Part shown: positions 1 through 13,089 of the stretch, in pieces
How the letters are laid out: each line of letters opens with the position of its first letter
Position numbering within the stretch: the stretch's first letter is position 1
Source: Turnera subulata
Lineage: Eukaryota > Streptophyta > Magnoliopsida > Malpighiales > Passifloraceae
Assembly: GCA_028386065.3 (NCBI GenBank)
Contig: JAKUCV010006817.1
Location: forward strand, 33,543 to 97,542
Reading direction: 5' to 3'
DNA length: 64,000 nucleotides
Made by a program: the position numbers and the translations under genes
The notes under the pieces: model-generated
Database searches by the model: none
What the model was told of the DNA's origin: nothing
What the model saw: the letters and a program-made list of their open reading frames with translations, nothing else

Positions 1-1986
1 CTGCCATGAGTAATGTCTCAAATCATGAACTGTATATATACTCAGGACCAATATAGTGGCTAGTGGTTTCACTTCTATCCTGTAAAGTGATTTAGACATG
101 GTGACATGAAGGTACAGCTGTGAAGTTCTATATCAGTATCTCGATGGTGAGATTTCCAAATCCTGAATTTCAGCATAATTTTAGTTCATTCTTTCAATCT
201 CAGCTGGTGGTCATGTTCCCACAGGTATTGTCTTTTTGAGGCAATCTATTAACCAACTGATGGTGTTTGAGATATGAGAACATATCTGTGGCAACCCACA
301 AGGATCTATTATTTTGATTTAATAATCCACCGAATGTTTTGGAATAAATATAATTGATGCAAGTTGGCAAGTACTAGATTTGAAAGCACTAAATATAATA
401 TCATGATGATATCTCTCTCTTTGTGAAAAAAGAGATCAAAGCAAAGATTCCTTAATCATGGATGTTTTGTTTAAATGTTTCAGTTATGTTCTTGGGTCAT
501 TACCGTTAGGCTCTGGGGACCATTATTAATTGAGTTTAAAGATAGCATAAACAACTTGATTAGATTGATAACAAAGAACTGGGAACAAAGTAGGGTATCC
601 ATCCATAAAAAAAAAAAGCAGGTCCTCCAGGTGTTCATGTGACAGAAAGTTGCCTGCAGAGGAAAGTGAAAGTGAAAATAGCAAGGAACAGGGATGAAAA
701 GGATGGCTAGAAGAGGATATAATCATGTAAAAACACGATGAGATATCAGATAAGGACTTGGAAGATGGCCAGTCTGGTAGGCTCGCTATCAAGTGATAAG
801 GGAGGTCATAAGACGTTTTTATAGTTCACAGTTTTAACTGTCTAAGGATCCTTAATTTGGATGTCCGCTGAATCTGAAAGAAGCCTTATTTAGTTGGTTT
901 TGGAAGCTTAATCATCTAAAGAATTTTTATATCTTGGTAAGGAAAAATTCACATATAATAATTCATGAGGGATAAGGAATCATATATATCAGTTTTCTTT
1001 TTCTGGCGTTGCAGAATATCTCAGGGTTAATAAATTGAAAATCTTGATAGTATCAAATATCTGGAGAATAAAATTCAGTGTTAGAATGTTCCACATGCAA
1101 TTATCGTTTGTAAAAGTGAGATAGCTTCTCTGATAGCTATGCAACATTCCATGATCCAACAGGGAAAAGTACTGAAACACGATGATAGAACATTACAAGG
1201 ACTTGGTGATTAAGACATTTCAGGAGTACCAGAAGATTTGAAAGCTCACTCCACCTACAATACAGCTCTACTGATATGGCCTCAACAGAAACAGTAACAA
1301 ACAGGAGCACATTCTCATATCTTCTCGTCTCCTTTTGAGGGAACAGATCGTTGTAGCTGGCACACTTTAGTTTTCTGGTGACACTTTATTCTCTATTTTT
1401 TTGACTTTGACATTTCTTCCAGACCAGCAAGTTGTGCAATGAAATTAAAACAACATTGTTGGAGGTTGAAACTTAATCTTCACCAGTGGAATGGAAAAGG
1501 AAAAAAAACTGAGGCAGAAAAGACAACCCAGCTCCAATATGAATTCTTGTGCTTATTAATCTCACAATTCTGCAGAAACTTTAGTTACAGAAGTGGCTGT
1601 TCTCTTGATGCAGTTAAGGTCCACATAACAACAATATTGGCCTAGTACCATTACACAAGTTAACAAACAAAACACAGATCATGTTACAATAAATAGAACG
1701 AATAATCAAGCACAGCAAATCAGTAAACAAGCTTCTCCTATACAGTAATCGATAACAGCCTCCGCATTCCCATTATTTAAGAGGTACAATCCTTTGGCGA
1801 ACCTCCCCCAATTATCACCTAATAAAGATAAGAGTAATTCAATAGCTGCGCCATGTACATATTCAACTTGAAGGTCACAATATATATATCTATCCTTGCC
1901 TTGCCTTGCCTCAACACCTTGTTGGTAATAAGATTAGTTGAAAACAATAGAATCATAAAGTTGAGGGTGATGCATAATCTGCAGGC
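1..1986. other. Intergenic, no confident gene
   Basis: Both strands were read; open frames are short and of biased composition, and no protein family was recognised. The only exon-like piece is on the plus strand: a pyrimidine-rich tract and AG at 1421-1422 followed by an 18-codon frame to a TAA at 1474-1476. No matching upstream exons were found, so it is not called. The right end is probably 3'UTR of the small minus-strand gene that follows. Confidence 0.5.
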
Positions 1987-1990
1987 TTAA

Positions 1991-2446
1991 TTAACCCTTC
2001 TTGGAGTTAAAAGAATTGTTGTAAGATACTTGAGAAACCATTTTGGTATTGTCATGCTTCCTATGAGCCTTGCCGTTGTATGAACTTTGTCTTCCTTGTC
2101 TGTTTTTCCTTCTTGGCTGCGAGGACCTGGGAATAAAAACACCCGTCCCTTTGCTTCCTCCACTGCAAGTTTGCTCATACATAAATGGAGATGGAGCAGT
2201 TGGGTAATTTATTCTGGAAAAACCCTGCAGAAAGTGACAAAGAAAGTCTTTAGTTCTGTTACATCTTTGGCCAAAGAGACTGTCTTTTTATAGTAAACAA
2301 GAAACCTGAAGATTGTAAGTAACCTGATAGGAAACTGAAGGGCAAGTTGCAACCGGGTCTTCATCATCATCCATGATTAGAAGAGAAATTTGCTTGCTTA
2401 AGTCTGCAAAGAACAAATCATCTTCTAACTCCATAGCCACTTCCAT
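1991..2446 (-). CDS. Small two-exon plant protein of unknown function (118 aa)
   Basis: Exons 2324-2446 and 1991-2224; the donor CAG|GTTACT and acceptor CTGCAG|GG join in phase 0 and give 118 residues. I do not recognise a named family, but the layout resembles small plant-specific proteins known only as uncharacterised. It has an acidic N-terminal part with a DDDEDP run (residues 26-31), a short proline-containing middle, and the motif GTGVFIPRSSQPRRKNRQGR, strongly basic at its end, which could be a nuclear-localisation or RNA-contact segment (inference). No signal peptide or membrane segment is visible. The start is the first ATG; a second in-frame ATG lies four codons on. Neither exon is large, so a simple ORF scan misses the N-terminal half. 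Confidence 0.65.
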
Positions 2447-2480
2447 GGTATAGTTCCAAGTAGAGTACTGCTGGTTCTTT

Positions 2481-2488
2481 CTTTATAG
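2481..2488 (-). promoter_or_regulatory. Candidate TATA box of the small gene
   Basis: CTATAAAG reading on the minus strand, 35 bases upstream of the ATG. It would imply a very short 5'UTR, so it may not be the one used. Confidence 0.3.
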
Positions 2489-2499
2489 CAATAAGCTAC

Positions 2500-4793
2500 T
2501 TGAACTAGAGCTAGGTGTGGAGTGTGTAAGGCAACTGATAAAGAGGGATAGCTACCAATTAGTTATAGTTCTTCTCTTTTTCTCCAGCCAAATGGGGAAG
2601 TACCGAGTTATAAATAGGGGAAACCCGCAGGATATGGGGGGAGTTAAAGCGAAAGAGGTTTGCATATGGGGTGGTGGGGTCATTGATGGCAGTTGGCCAA
2701 TCTGGCTAAGTAACAAAGACCCCACAAGAATCATGAAGTGGTGCTATGATATTATCCAGTTGAGGAAAAGAGATGAGGAACAACAAGCAAGAACCCACAC
2801 CCGGATATCTCATCCAAGATAGACCCGATCTCTTAACATTATATATGGTCGTAAATGGATGGGAGCTGTCTCACTCTCCCCCACACACATATGCACACCT
2901 CTAGCTCATGAAGCTTTATAGATGTAACATGTAGTTTAGCAGGTATATATATATATATGGTTCAAAATTCATAGTCCACAAATCCGCTAATAAGCATGGG
3001 GTGAATATGTCTGAAACCGAAGCTCCTTATCTAATAATATAATTTGTCTTCACACAATAGTAACACTTTGTCATGGTTAAGCAACACAAAAGTCAGTCAA
3101 ACTAGCTAGTTTCAAGAGGGTTCGATCTTTAGTTTGCTAAGGAGCTTTTTGCAGGGTGGTGTGGGACCAAGAACCACATAAAACCTGTCACTTTTTGATC
3201 CAGCTAGCTCCACATGAGGTCGAAAGGCCATGAGCCATTAACTGCAGAATTAACAAGCTCATCATCTATTACAGCGTCAGCATATATAAGACATGAGATT
3301 CCTGATTTATTATACTTTTGGAATGCAATTTGAGGATAGCTCTATGGACGACAGCAGATACTCCTGCTGCACATATGGTCCGTTATGACTGCGGAGAAAT
3401 GTGGAACTTAGTGGATCCACTGGCCTGATCATCAGAATGAGCAAGTGGGTCGAGCACAGACCCTGCCCTGTCAAATGTCAATTACATGCATTAACTGATA
3501 AAAATCAAAGTTGTAACATTCTTTACATGGGTGAGCTCTGAGCTGTGGTGTTTTACACTTCAAAAACTGCATGAACTTGGTGTTCACTTGTGGAAAAACT
3601 AAAAAGCTAGTGCTTGAATTATATGGGTGTCATTAATTTGGTCCACACGGTTTGCTGGCTGGCCTAGGGACCCGCCCCTTATGCATGACATTATGGGTGC
3701 TGGAATTCCTCATTACCCTTCCGTATGATGCTGCTGTCGAGTTTTTCTGGTCTTGTGATTATACAGTGATTAGATATTATCACATCCTCAGACATCATCA
3801 CGTCCTCAAGTTTCCTTTCTTTTTCTTTATACGTATGCAGGTGCCTAACATAAGTAGTCAAGCATGACGGGTTATCCTAATTCCCTGGAGTCCTCTGCCG
3901 GTGCACTTGAGAGTTAAGAGCGAGAACTGCTAACATGAAGACTTATTGTGTCAGCCAGAAGTTTCTTTAAAGTCAATGAAAGGGTGGATGGAATTAATGT
4001 CTGGCTCATTGGCATCAATCGCATCATTCAATTTCCAGATCCAGTCTGATTGGCATAAAGCTTTCACACAGTGATGTAGTTGTTACCGGATATTTTTTTA
4101 TTTTTATAGAAAGCTGGCCAGAAATTTTGCACAAAATGCATTGATAAACCATACGATAGCTTCTCTTTAGCCATTATCATTCCACTGAAATGATTACCAG
4201 CCAACTGGCTAAAAATTTCCACAAATTGCATTAACAAGCCTTACTACAGCCTCCCTTTACAGTATAGGCAAACCCTATTCCCCAGTCCAAAATAGATCTC
4301 ACTTTTATACCATCGAATGAAGTAGGAGCATTTTTTATTATTGATAACTAGGCAAAATCCTTTACAACGGATGGGACTTCCGGTGACGAGAAAGACTAGA
4401 GATAAGATTAACTGATAAGATCGGCCCTGTGGGGGCTGACTTGACAAGCGGATGCTTGACGTCTCAATAATTTCGGTACTAAGAGGTAACAAGTAGGCTC
4501 CAGGCCTCCAGCCACTCGAATGGGCTGCTGTAGGCATTCGGCAACAAAACACATGCAGTTCATAGATAGACATAAAACTGAGCTTCAAATCTTTTGTTTA
4601 TAAAATTGCATACTTGGTAGTCAAGTTACATCCACAGCTGTCTCATCGAGGGGTTGTATTTTAAACACTATAACCAAACGGACAGATAACTAAACCTGTC
4701 TATCAACTTCCACACTGACTGTGGAAATTCTTTGGCTGCCATCTCTCTAGGGTGGGACGTTCTACAACTAAAACCCACGTTCCTTGAGCAAAA
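2500..4793. other. Intergenic plus ECR1 3' region
   Basis: No gene recognised. It contains a short TA repeat near 2945-2959. The stretch from about 4240 to 4793 follows the ECR1 stop codon on the minus strand and is probably 3'UTR or downstream sequence; a 114-codon minus-strand frame here (4244-4588) has no recognisable family. Confidence 0.4.
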
Positions 4794-7700
4794 CTAAGCA
4801 CCCCCGGCCATGTCTGTATCCGTCATCCCATCAACTCCCTTGAAAGCAATTCGTAACTTTCTCAGACATGACGTTTTCTGGTCATTCTTGGTGGTAGATC
4901 CAGTAACGTGCACAACATCTTTTGACACTTTACCCATTAGCTCAAAGAGTGGTAACTTCAAATTTGACCGGGTCATCTCTTCCAGAACAGGCGGCGCCTG
5001 CATGTACAAATTCTTCCCTCGATGGGTGACACTTGCTTTTGACAAGAGCAGTGTAGGATGTTCTTCCAAAATATCAATAAACTGTTGATACAAACATTAA
5101 TAAAATTCAATCATATATCCAGATAAGAAAAGCATGCATGACATTGTACAGAGAACTGGAACAGTATAAGCAGAAAAATTTTCAGCTTAAGCACTAAAAC
5201 ATCCAGTTGACCACTACAAGCAAACTCCACTTTCCCCTCTCAAATTCCTAAGTTTAGACAGGAAAGAAAACCCCTACTACTGATCCAACAATGAAGAAGA
5301 ATTTGAAACATGCACCACATTATGGTATGTATGCATTATCAGGAAACAAAAGAATAGCGGTTTACAAGAGGGAGAAAATAACCTTTTGTAATGTAACAGT
5401 AGTGTCCAGCTCAACAAGAACACCTGGACCACAAACAAGGCAATCCTTGTCCCTCACAAATTCGGTCACCTTAACATGCAGACCTTCCACACCATTATAC
5501 CTATGACAAAAAAATTCAGATTCAGTACAAAAGGATTAGAAAATTTTTTAAAAAATCTACAAAATATAATGTTCTAAATTCAACATTGATCTGTCAGATT
5601 TAGCAACAAAACAATAACTTATTTGATTCACAGAAAGTCACAAATAATCTCTACACGCAAGTATCTTTCATGTAGAAATCAAACAGCTTCAAATGCCAAT
5701 AAGAAACAATAACTTACCAATATTGATATGACAAAACATACAGAATCAATCATTCAGAACAACATGAGATTTGAAGAGCACCTAATACACAGACCATGGC
5801 TGGCATGCGTTAGAAAGCTACTCTATGTTCCTCCTGGATGCAGGTCATATGCTTAACATAAATCTATGACGACTCTAGGACAATGAGATGAAAAGAAGTC
5901 TAGAAGATTTTGACCTACGTTAAATAGTTGGACAGAGTTTTGCTGCACCCTGACACAAGCTTCAAAGTCTCCAGAGCACATGCAGCTGATACAATTGCAT
6001 TGGTTGAAGCAATAGCTGGTATGATGTTTTTCACAACACCCTGTAAAACAGGAGATATCTGATTGGTCAATTACCAGAACAGGCAGGAAAAACAAAAAGG
6101 AAATAAAGATTGCAACACAAGGATGAAGACAACATTACATGCCATTTCAATCAAGTTATTCAGCAAAGGGTTTGGGCAGAAAAAACACAATGGAAAATAA
6201 GGCATCAAAGATATCCAGATAATGTAGGTCAACAAATTACTATTAAAAGGTTGTTATGCATATGGTAAGAGAATGTGAGAAATCAAAGAATTCTGTCAGC
6301 ACACAGTTTAAAAGTTTTGGAGCAATTAATTCCAACAGTGTTGATATACCTGTGTCAGAGAATATGTAACTCCTTGGATGCCAAAAAGCTCAGCCCTCTT
6401 GACAGCCTATATAAATATGAGAAAAGAATAAGTTCAATAGGTCAACTAACTTGCCAATGTTGAGGAAAATCATAAAATCATAAACTCTAGTTCCCCACCT
6501 CAGTATAAACCCATTTCATATGCTCTGGTTCATCTGGATCAAAACTCTTCCCACTATGGACCTACAAAAATAATGATAATATAAGACAACAGAAAATGAA
6601 ATCCAACACTTCACTTCCGGAATAAAGAAGGGTTGGGCAATGTATTACCTCATCCCACTTAATTAAGTGAGCATATTCGATACAATGAGCAGGTGTTCTT
6701 GGGGTCTCTGCAAGGGTGCATAGAGGAAACTTCACTTGAGGGGGGAAAAGCCAGATGGTACACTCAAAGCATGGAGTGGAACCTGGCATAATAATCCTAG
6801 CATGGCCCTTGAAACCTTCAGTCCCGCCATCTACCATAGGTTTAACTGTTTCTTCTATTGGATTGTCATTGGAATCATACTCTACAGAATGAAACCAACC
6901 ATAAGCTCAAAGTAAAAATCATACTGGGAAGAAAGGTTGGTGTTCTTCAAATGCTCAGAGCAAGAGATAGGATAAGATGTAGATGCTGAATGATGAGATA
7001 CAAAACATGGAAGTCAAAAGGCATGGCCCAAAATTATGAAAACTGTTGAAATTTTCTTCCAAATATACACTTATCAACAGGTAATCTGATATACAATCTA
7101 ATGAAGCGGTTCAATGTTCAGAATATTGCAGAAACCAAATAAGACAAATATGGAAAAAAATTGTGATAAAGAGACAGTTGAAAACAAAGTTTTACAATCC
7201 ATCAGAAAAGAGGATCCATTAAACGATGTCTTTTTCACAGTTGGCTACGAAATAATCCATAGCTTTGATCCTAATCTATCATCTAAACGTGGACATGAGC
7301 ATGGCTCAAGAGCCTGGATAGATTCACAACCTTAAATAGGAAACCAACAAGTGTCGATTCAACAAAGTTCCATCGGATCAATATTATACCCACACCAAAA
7401 AGGCACGACTCATTTTTTTGCAGCCAAAGGACTAATCCTGAGCCCCTGATTCATACACACTAATTGAAATATGTGGACTGATCAACATAACTCTCAGACA
7501 ATAAAAACCTATTATGCAACAACACCGTAAGAGAAAAAGAAAATTCACATATGAAAGTTTTACTATGAGGTGAAATTAGGAGAAGCACCAAATACACCAT
7601 GTACAGAGCGTAAAAATGCACAAACAAAAATGATTTTTAAGTTAAAAACGCACCAAGAAAACTACACGCTACAGCATTGATATAGCTCCGAGCCTCAATG

Positions 7701-8623
7701 GAATCAAGGCCAAGCACAATAATGCTAAAATCATTATAAAACTCGATTTCCTTGTCCTCAATCCTGCAAAAGTGGGGCACAATATTCACACCACTAACTC
7801 TTTCCATGACACGCTTAGCCGCCACCTCGGCCTTTGGCTTTCCAACATCTTCAAGCCTGCAAAAGATAAGAACCCTGCATTATTAGAACACCCAAGACAA
7901 GCTGCAGGGTACGGCAGTCAACGGAGACCAAAATTTGCAGCATCTCCCACCAAGACAAATTACTCTCTGACCATGCATTCTCCCATTGACCCATTAAACG
8001 ACAATCAGAATTCAAGTTCAATCAACTCGTGAAACCACACACGACAAAAACGAAAGGCAGCCACATGAGCAACCAATCACAAATTACAGAAACAATATTA
8101 CGGTCACAAAAAAGAAAAAATACAAAAGAGAAGAACCCTAAAAATATATGAGGGTGAGGCTGAGTTTTGGAAAGACAAAGAAACCTGAAGAGGAACTGGC
8201 GATTGAGATTAGTGACCTCAATTCGGTCCATATCAATGACCTCCAGATTCTTAAAACCGGAGAGAGCCAAATCCTTTAGCAGCTCGCAACCCAACCCACC
8301 TGCCCCAACCACCAATATCCTCGCGTACTCTCCAATGTCATCTCTCAGCTGTAACAAACCAGCCGAAATCAGAGATCAAAACCCAGAAAAAGCAAAAAAA
8401 AAAAAAAACCCTAACACAAAGTTCGTTCAAGACTGAATCTTTTTAATCGCACACCAAGTGTTTGTCGAATTGCGACACAGAGAGATAAAGAGAAGAAATT
8501 GAAAAGGGGGAGAGTTACCTGGGCACCGGGATCGAAGATGGGGGCGACGAGATTGCCCGGGCGGAGGAGGAGCTTGTCCAGGTCCCTGGTTCGGCTGGGT
8601 TGATTCGTCGTCGAGTCTGCCAT
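4794..8623 (-). CDS. ECR1: NEDD8-activating enzyme E1 catalytic subunit ECR1/UBA3
   Basis: Nine exons: 8519-8623, 8185-8348, 7654-7856, 6649-6881, 6499-6561, 6350-6406, 5919-6040, 5383-5500, 4794-5081. All introns are GT/AG and phases close to 450 residues, the usual length of plant ECR1. With AXR1 as partner it adenylates NEDD8/RUB, forms a thioester and passes it to the RCE1 E2, so that cullins are neddylated. Visible features: the nucleotide-binding GAGGLG at residues 50-55; the ThiF-type segment ending in TNLNRQF; the zinc cysteines CFEC (195, 198) and a later CLVC pair; the catalytic Cys212 in [10 protein letters not shown]; and a C-terminal ubiquitin-fold E2-binding domain in the last exon. 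All key residues are present and the gene looks functional. The start is the first ATG, in a short exon typical of the family. Confidence 0.95.
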
Positions 8624-8834
8624 TGGCTTAAGTCCCTCTCTGTGTCTCTCGCGTTTGTGTTCTATAAATTTTTAGTCGAAAACCCCAAACCAAACAGAAA
8701 AGAAAGCTTTGCTTTGCTAGTGGTGCTTTTTTTGCTGACACTCTCTCGCTAGCTTGAATTCCACGCTTGACGAGGAGTGGGGGGGGCTCGACTTGACTGA
8801 GACAATAAAATCACCCCCCTGTTTAATGTTTATA

Positions 8835-8880
8835 TAGACTCCGATTACTTTTTTTTTTTTGGTACATTAGACTCCGATTA
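8835..8880 (-). mobile_element. Poly(A) micro-insertion with 13-bp direct repeats
   Basis: Direct repeats tagactccgatta at 8835-8847 and 8868-8880 are identical and enclose 20 bases. Read on the minus strand, the insert is ATGTACC followed by about 12 A and a G. Confidence 0.6.
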
Positions 8881-9233
8881 TTTATTATTAGTTCATCGAA
8901 ATACAATTTCCATTTTATCAAATTCTCTACACCTTTTGTTTTATGAGGAATTTCTTTAATTCTGGACTTTTCTTCCACTTTTCTTTAATAGTAAGGGCTT
9001 AGGCCCCGTCTATTTACCCAAAAAAAACTTTGTGAAAATTAATTCTCCAATTGTTGATATATTAAAATCAAAATGCCTATAATATGAACCGACAATTTAC
9101 AACCCTATGTGACCTTCTACATATTATAAGAGACTATGCACCCATTAAAAAAAAAAAATTATTAGGATTTATCATTTTGTACCTGATTTACCCCCATAAA
9201 ACATCAAAATTCAATCAAATTAAAACGTCCATC

Positions 9234-9281
9234 ATCAAACTAGTTTTTGTGTCTTTCTCAAAAAATCAAACTAGTTTTTGT
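9234..9281 (+). mobile_element. Poly(A) micro-insertion with 17-bp direct repeats
   Basis: Identical repeats atcaaactagtttttgt at 9234-9250 and 9265-9281 enclose the 14-base insert gtctttctcaaaaa. Confidence 0.6.
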
Positions 9282-10061
9282 CCATCATCGGTTTATAAAT
9301 TTAATATATGCAACTACATTGTGATTCGTAAACACAATTAGCTTCCTTTTGTATGGATCAAGTTGCCTTAAGTTAACCCAAATGACTGTTTCTGTGAAAC
9401 TGGGCTCCCACGCTTCAAATTGGGCCCTCCCAACGTGGGTTTGAATCATATAACCAACACATGGGTTTCTCTTCTTTCTTTTTGTAGACCTTGTATAGGG
9501 TCTTCCCCTTAAAAAGCAATTTGCAATTCCCAGCTAAATAAATTTGGGCCTGCTTGGAACATGATCCAGCACAATTAAAAACAACGAGGGTAGGAAGAAA
9601 TTTCACAAGGGCCCAAATAAGAAATTCTACAGGCAAAGGCCATTTTCAGATTTCCATCCAGAAACAAGAAATTTCATTGCCAATAGTCTCATCAGCCATT
9701 ATTTACACAAGTTATGTACCCGGAAAGAACACTGCTCTGAGAAAAGAAAATGGTCATTGCCTGTTGAAATGGATCGCTTTTATAGCTACTACTGTTTGAC
9801 AATCAAAAAATGTAATCACCAGACCTTTGTATCTTCCTTTATATATTTTTTGTACAGTTACCTAATCTTATTCCAAAAAGAATATCTGCCTATAAGTCAC
9901 CTCCAGAAAAGTGACTCCTTAAAATCCAAGACCTCCTTTCCGATCTGTACATTCTGTTCCACTGATTGCAAACTGAGAGGGATCAATTCTATGTACTTGG
10001 TATAAATAACCTGATTCCTTAACCTGAGTCCTTGAACAGTCTTGTAATTCAAGCCTGTGAT

Positions 10062-13000
10062 CTATATGCCAAAAAGTGACCCCTGAGAAGCTTCACGCTT
10101 CAAGAGCAGTCCATAGAGTAGCTCATTCCAGGAGTCAGGGACACCAGGGAGGCACCAGTGGCTGCAGTCTTGCCGATGCATGGGTGCAGGATTGGATCCT
10201 TGATAGTAAAGGGAAGAATGCCCGTCTTTCCTTCTCCCAGTCATACTGGTTATATTAAGTACATTCAGTTTCAGGCCTTTGTTTGAGTAAGCTGAGAAGA
10301 CATTGGTTACTATTTTGAACTGAGTCCCTGTTTCTTGAGGAACCAATGTTGAACCTAACTCGGGTAATGTCTCCAAATGACAATGGCCTCCTGTTCTCCA
10401 GCTTCCCCCTCTGAAAGTTCGCATATTCAAATGTCAATGAGCAAAAATCCCATAGAGAACAAGATATTCCAAAAACCAAAGTCTGGATTTAGCTGATCAG
10501 GTGGTGGCTAGATGGTGAAAAATCGGAAGGCCTTTTTCACAAGCTTGGGATTGGTGAAATTCTATTTTAAGTATCACGAGTTAGAAGACTTGAATTAAGG
10601 ACAGAAACGAACCTGAAATGCACTGGGGCAACTGTACGAAAGAACACTTGGGTCTTGTTTGTATTCACTTCACTCTGTATCCAGTGCGCCACAGTTTCTA
10701 GGGACCTGCGATAAGCATCGTCTACCGCCATCTCCATTTTCACTTCTGCACCTTCTTGAAAGTAACAACCCCTGAGCAATATGGAAATCAAGGTTGGTAA
10801 AATAGAAATAATGTCTACTTTTGAAACTTGAAAATTTACCAAGTAATAATAAGTATCCTAACAGGGTCCTACAAGACTACAGTAACATACTGTATATGGA
10901 GGTTATACCCCCCAAAAAAGTTATGGATCCCTCTATTCTGGAACAAAAAGAAAATATTAATAAGGGAAAGCGATCTAAGATAAAGGGAAGTTTTTTTTTT
11001 TGGACGAAAGATAAAGGAAAGTTGTTGGGATGTCAAAACTCAAAAACATATATCTTATCAACCAAATCACATTACATAAGTCGACATCATTTCCACAACC
11101 CACGTTAGCATTGAATGATGGGATAGCTATGTAAGCAAACCGGTAACCAACCATGATAGGGATACTGTCCAAACCAAAATACAGACTAGATCATTGACAT
11201 TGCAAATTAATCAGCAAAATATACAATACATAGCTCTCAAAAGTTTCGCTGATCGAATGCTACCTTCAATATCGCTTTCTTGCTCTAATCAAAAGTCAAT
11301 TTCCCCTCATCATGCATTACCACAGCATAAAGATGTGTGATATTGATCTTGATCTAATATTGATTGAATGATAGAATAGCATTCAATGAAACTCATATAT
11401 CACCCTCAATCCAACCAAAAAAAGAAACAAAAAAACCAGCCTCCTATAGTCATTAACATTAACTAAACAGAGGCCGGAAAAAGATGGTAAAGGAAAGATT
11501 TTCATAGAGAGAATTGAGATCAATTACCCTCTTATGGTTTTCTCGTAGTTCCACCAGTGCCCCGTGTTAAGAACTAGGATATCAGCATCTCTCCACTTGA
11601 CAGAGTACCAATCCATTTGATCCAATTTGAGAGTTAATCTAACATTTTGAGCAGAACCAGCAGGAGCTCGGCTCTGCGGTACAAGGAATGGAGACCTATA
11701 GTACTCCACCGTGCAATTATAATCCTCAAACTTGAATATCAAAAATCCTTTATGCTTAGTAATTGGACTGCCATTCACTTCATAGATTGAATCCTTATTG
11801 GATACTGCAGAAGACAGCATGCACAGAAGAGACTCCCATTGATTCCTTCCAATGGAATCTCCAGCAAAAACTAGCCGTTTGTTCCGTAGTTTCTCCAACA
11901 TCATCTTCGCATCAAATCTGTTCAAATTGGAGGGGTTCAATTGAGGTTGCTAGTATGTCCAAAAAATCAAAAACAATGAACATTTTACCTTATTGTGCAA
12001 AGAATGCACAGAGAGAAAGATTGCATATCATGAATTAAAGTTAAGTAAGCATCAAAATCAAACCCCGAATTCTAATGGTATTCACCTAGTATCCTTTTTT
12101 TTCTTTTTTAGAAGAAAATGAAAAAGAGGTATCCAAGTACCATTGTGAAGCAGAGAATGAAGATATCTGCAAATTCAAATGCATAACAAAAGCAAGATCA
12201 ATTGCACATAACATAGCCGTTTGTCTCTATTGGTTTAAAAATGTTAAAAGCTTCCCTCTCACTATTCAACGTTCACGGGTGAACCATATGAATAAAGCAA
12301 AAAAGACAAGCTGTTTTGACAAATAAGGACAGAGTATAGTTGGTAGGGCACTGAAACTTCATTCGTCAGCACCGGCATGAATTAGAAATTTGAAAACAAA
12401 AAATGAAAAAATCAATCCACAAAAATTGAGCACATGCAACAAATTACCATGTTACATGAGAAATCATAAGTTGAATTTCAAGTCTTTATGGAACTGTTTT
12501 AAACCAGTAAGCTAGAATATGGCTCTTTTGCTTGGCTGCTAGAAGTAATTGTTTTCTTCTAGTGGCAAACAGAAAATGAGTAGGGAACCGGACATCAACA
12601 AATAAGATAGAGTAGTACCTGGGCAAGTTGCAATGCCTTGGTTGCCATCTCCATTTGGTGTAGAGCAAATCAGGCCTCCCATTCTCGCTACACCTAAACC
12701 CCCCATCCACAAAGCTGCAGTCTTTAGACTGATACAACGGATACTTATCATCCCACACCCACTCCCCATCAAAGACGTCACATCCATCACCTTCCTCACT
12801 CAAGAACTCAACCCGCTTGAATTCCTGACCCGACCCATTAGACTGCAACCACATGAACCTCTCTGACTTACCCGCACCTGCATACCCTTTAGTGACAACA
12901 GCCCTGAAATCGAAGTAAAAGAAGCAACAAATAACGCAAACCGTGACCAAAAAGAACCCCAGAACTCCAACAGACGGCTCAAAAAGCCTCAAGCGCTTGA

Positions 13001-13079
13001 ATTTCTTGAAGAACTCAGAGAACATAGTCGTTTCATGTTCTTGCTGGGGTGGTGGGGCAGGAGTGCTACTCTTAGACAT
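10062..13079 (-). CDS. TBL10: Trichome-birefringence-like protein, TBL10/TBL11 type
   Basis: Four exons: 12619-13079, 11528-11917, 10613-10771, 10062-10410; phases 2/2/2 close to 452 residues. TBL proteins are Golgi type-II membrane proteins that O-acetylate cell-wall polysaccharides; Arabidopsis TBL10 is reported to act on rhamnogalacturonan-I. Visible features: a proline-rich cytosolic N-terminus, one transmembrane segment near residues 38-58, the PMR5N domain with [11 protein letters not shown] and many cysteines, the GDS catalytic motif (173-175, [10 protein letters not shown]), and the C-terminal [12 protein letters not shown] block with the Asp418/His421 pair of the DxxH motif. Catalytic Ser, Asp and His are all present. 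Membership of the TBL8-11 branch rests on recalled similarity, so the paralogue number is less certain than the family. A micro-insertion lies in intron 2. Confidence 0.88.
10977..11021 (-). mobile_element. Poly(A) micro-insertion in TBL intron 2
   Basis: Repeats aagataaagggaag (10977-10990) and aagataaaggaaag (11008-11021) match at 13 of 14. Minus-strand reading of the insert: TCGTCC then 11 A. Confidence 0.55.
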
Positions 13080-13089
13080 TATTAATTTG

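Larger units (their letters stand above)
8650..10061. other. Intergenic between ECR1 and TBL gene
   Basis: ECR1 promoter and 5'UTR lie at the left end; TBL 3' sequence lies at the right end. The middle is AT-rich without coding signal, apart from two micro-insertions listed separately. Confidence 0.5.

Noticed and set aside
526..792. 88-codon minus-strand frame rich in Ser/Phe/Leu
   Set aside because: Composition bias from AT/CT-rich DNA; no family, splice support or start context.
1423..1476. Exon-like plus-strand end (pyrimidine tract, AG, 18 codons, TAA)
   Set aside because: No upstream exons could be linked; too short to support a gene.
4244..4588. 114-codon minus-strand frame downstream of ECR1
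   Set aside because: Probably ECR1 3' region; no recognisable domain.
12085..12150. Possible further A/T-run micro-insertion near TBL intron 1
   Set aside because: Only a 6-base repeat (gtatcc) flanks it; could arise by chance.
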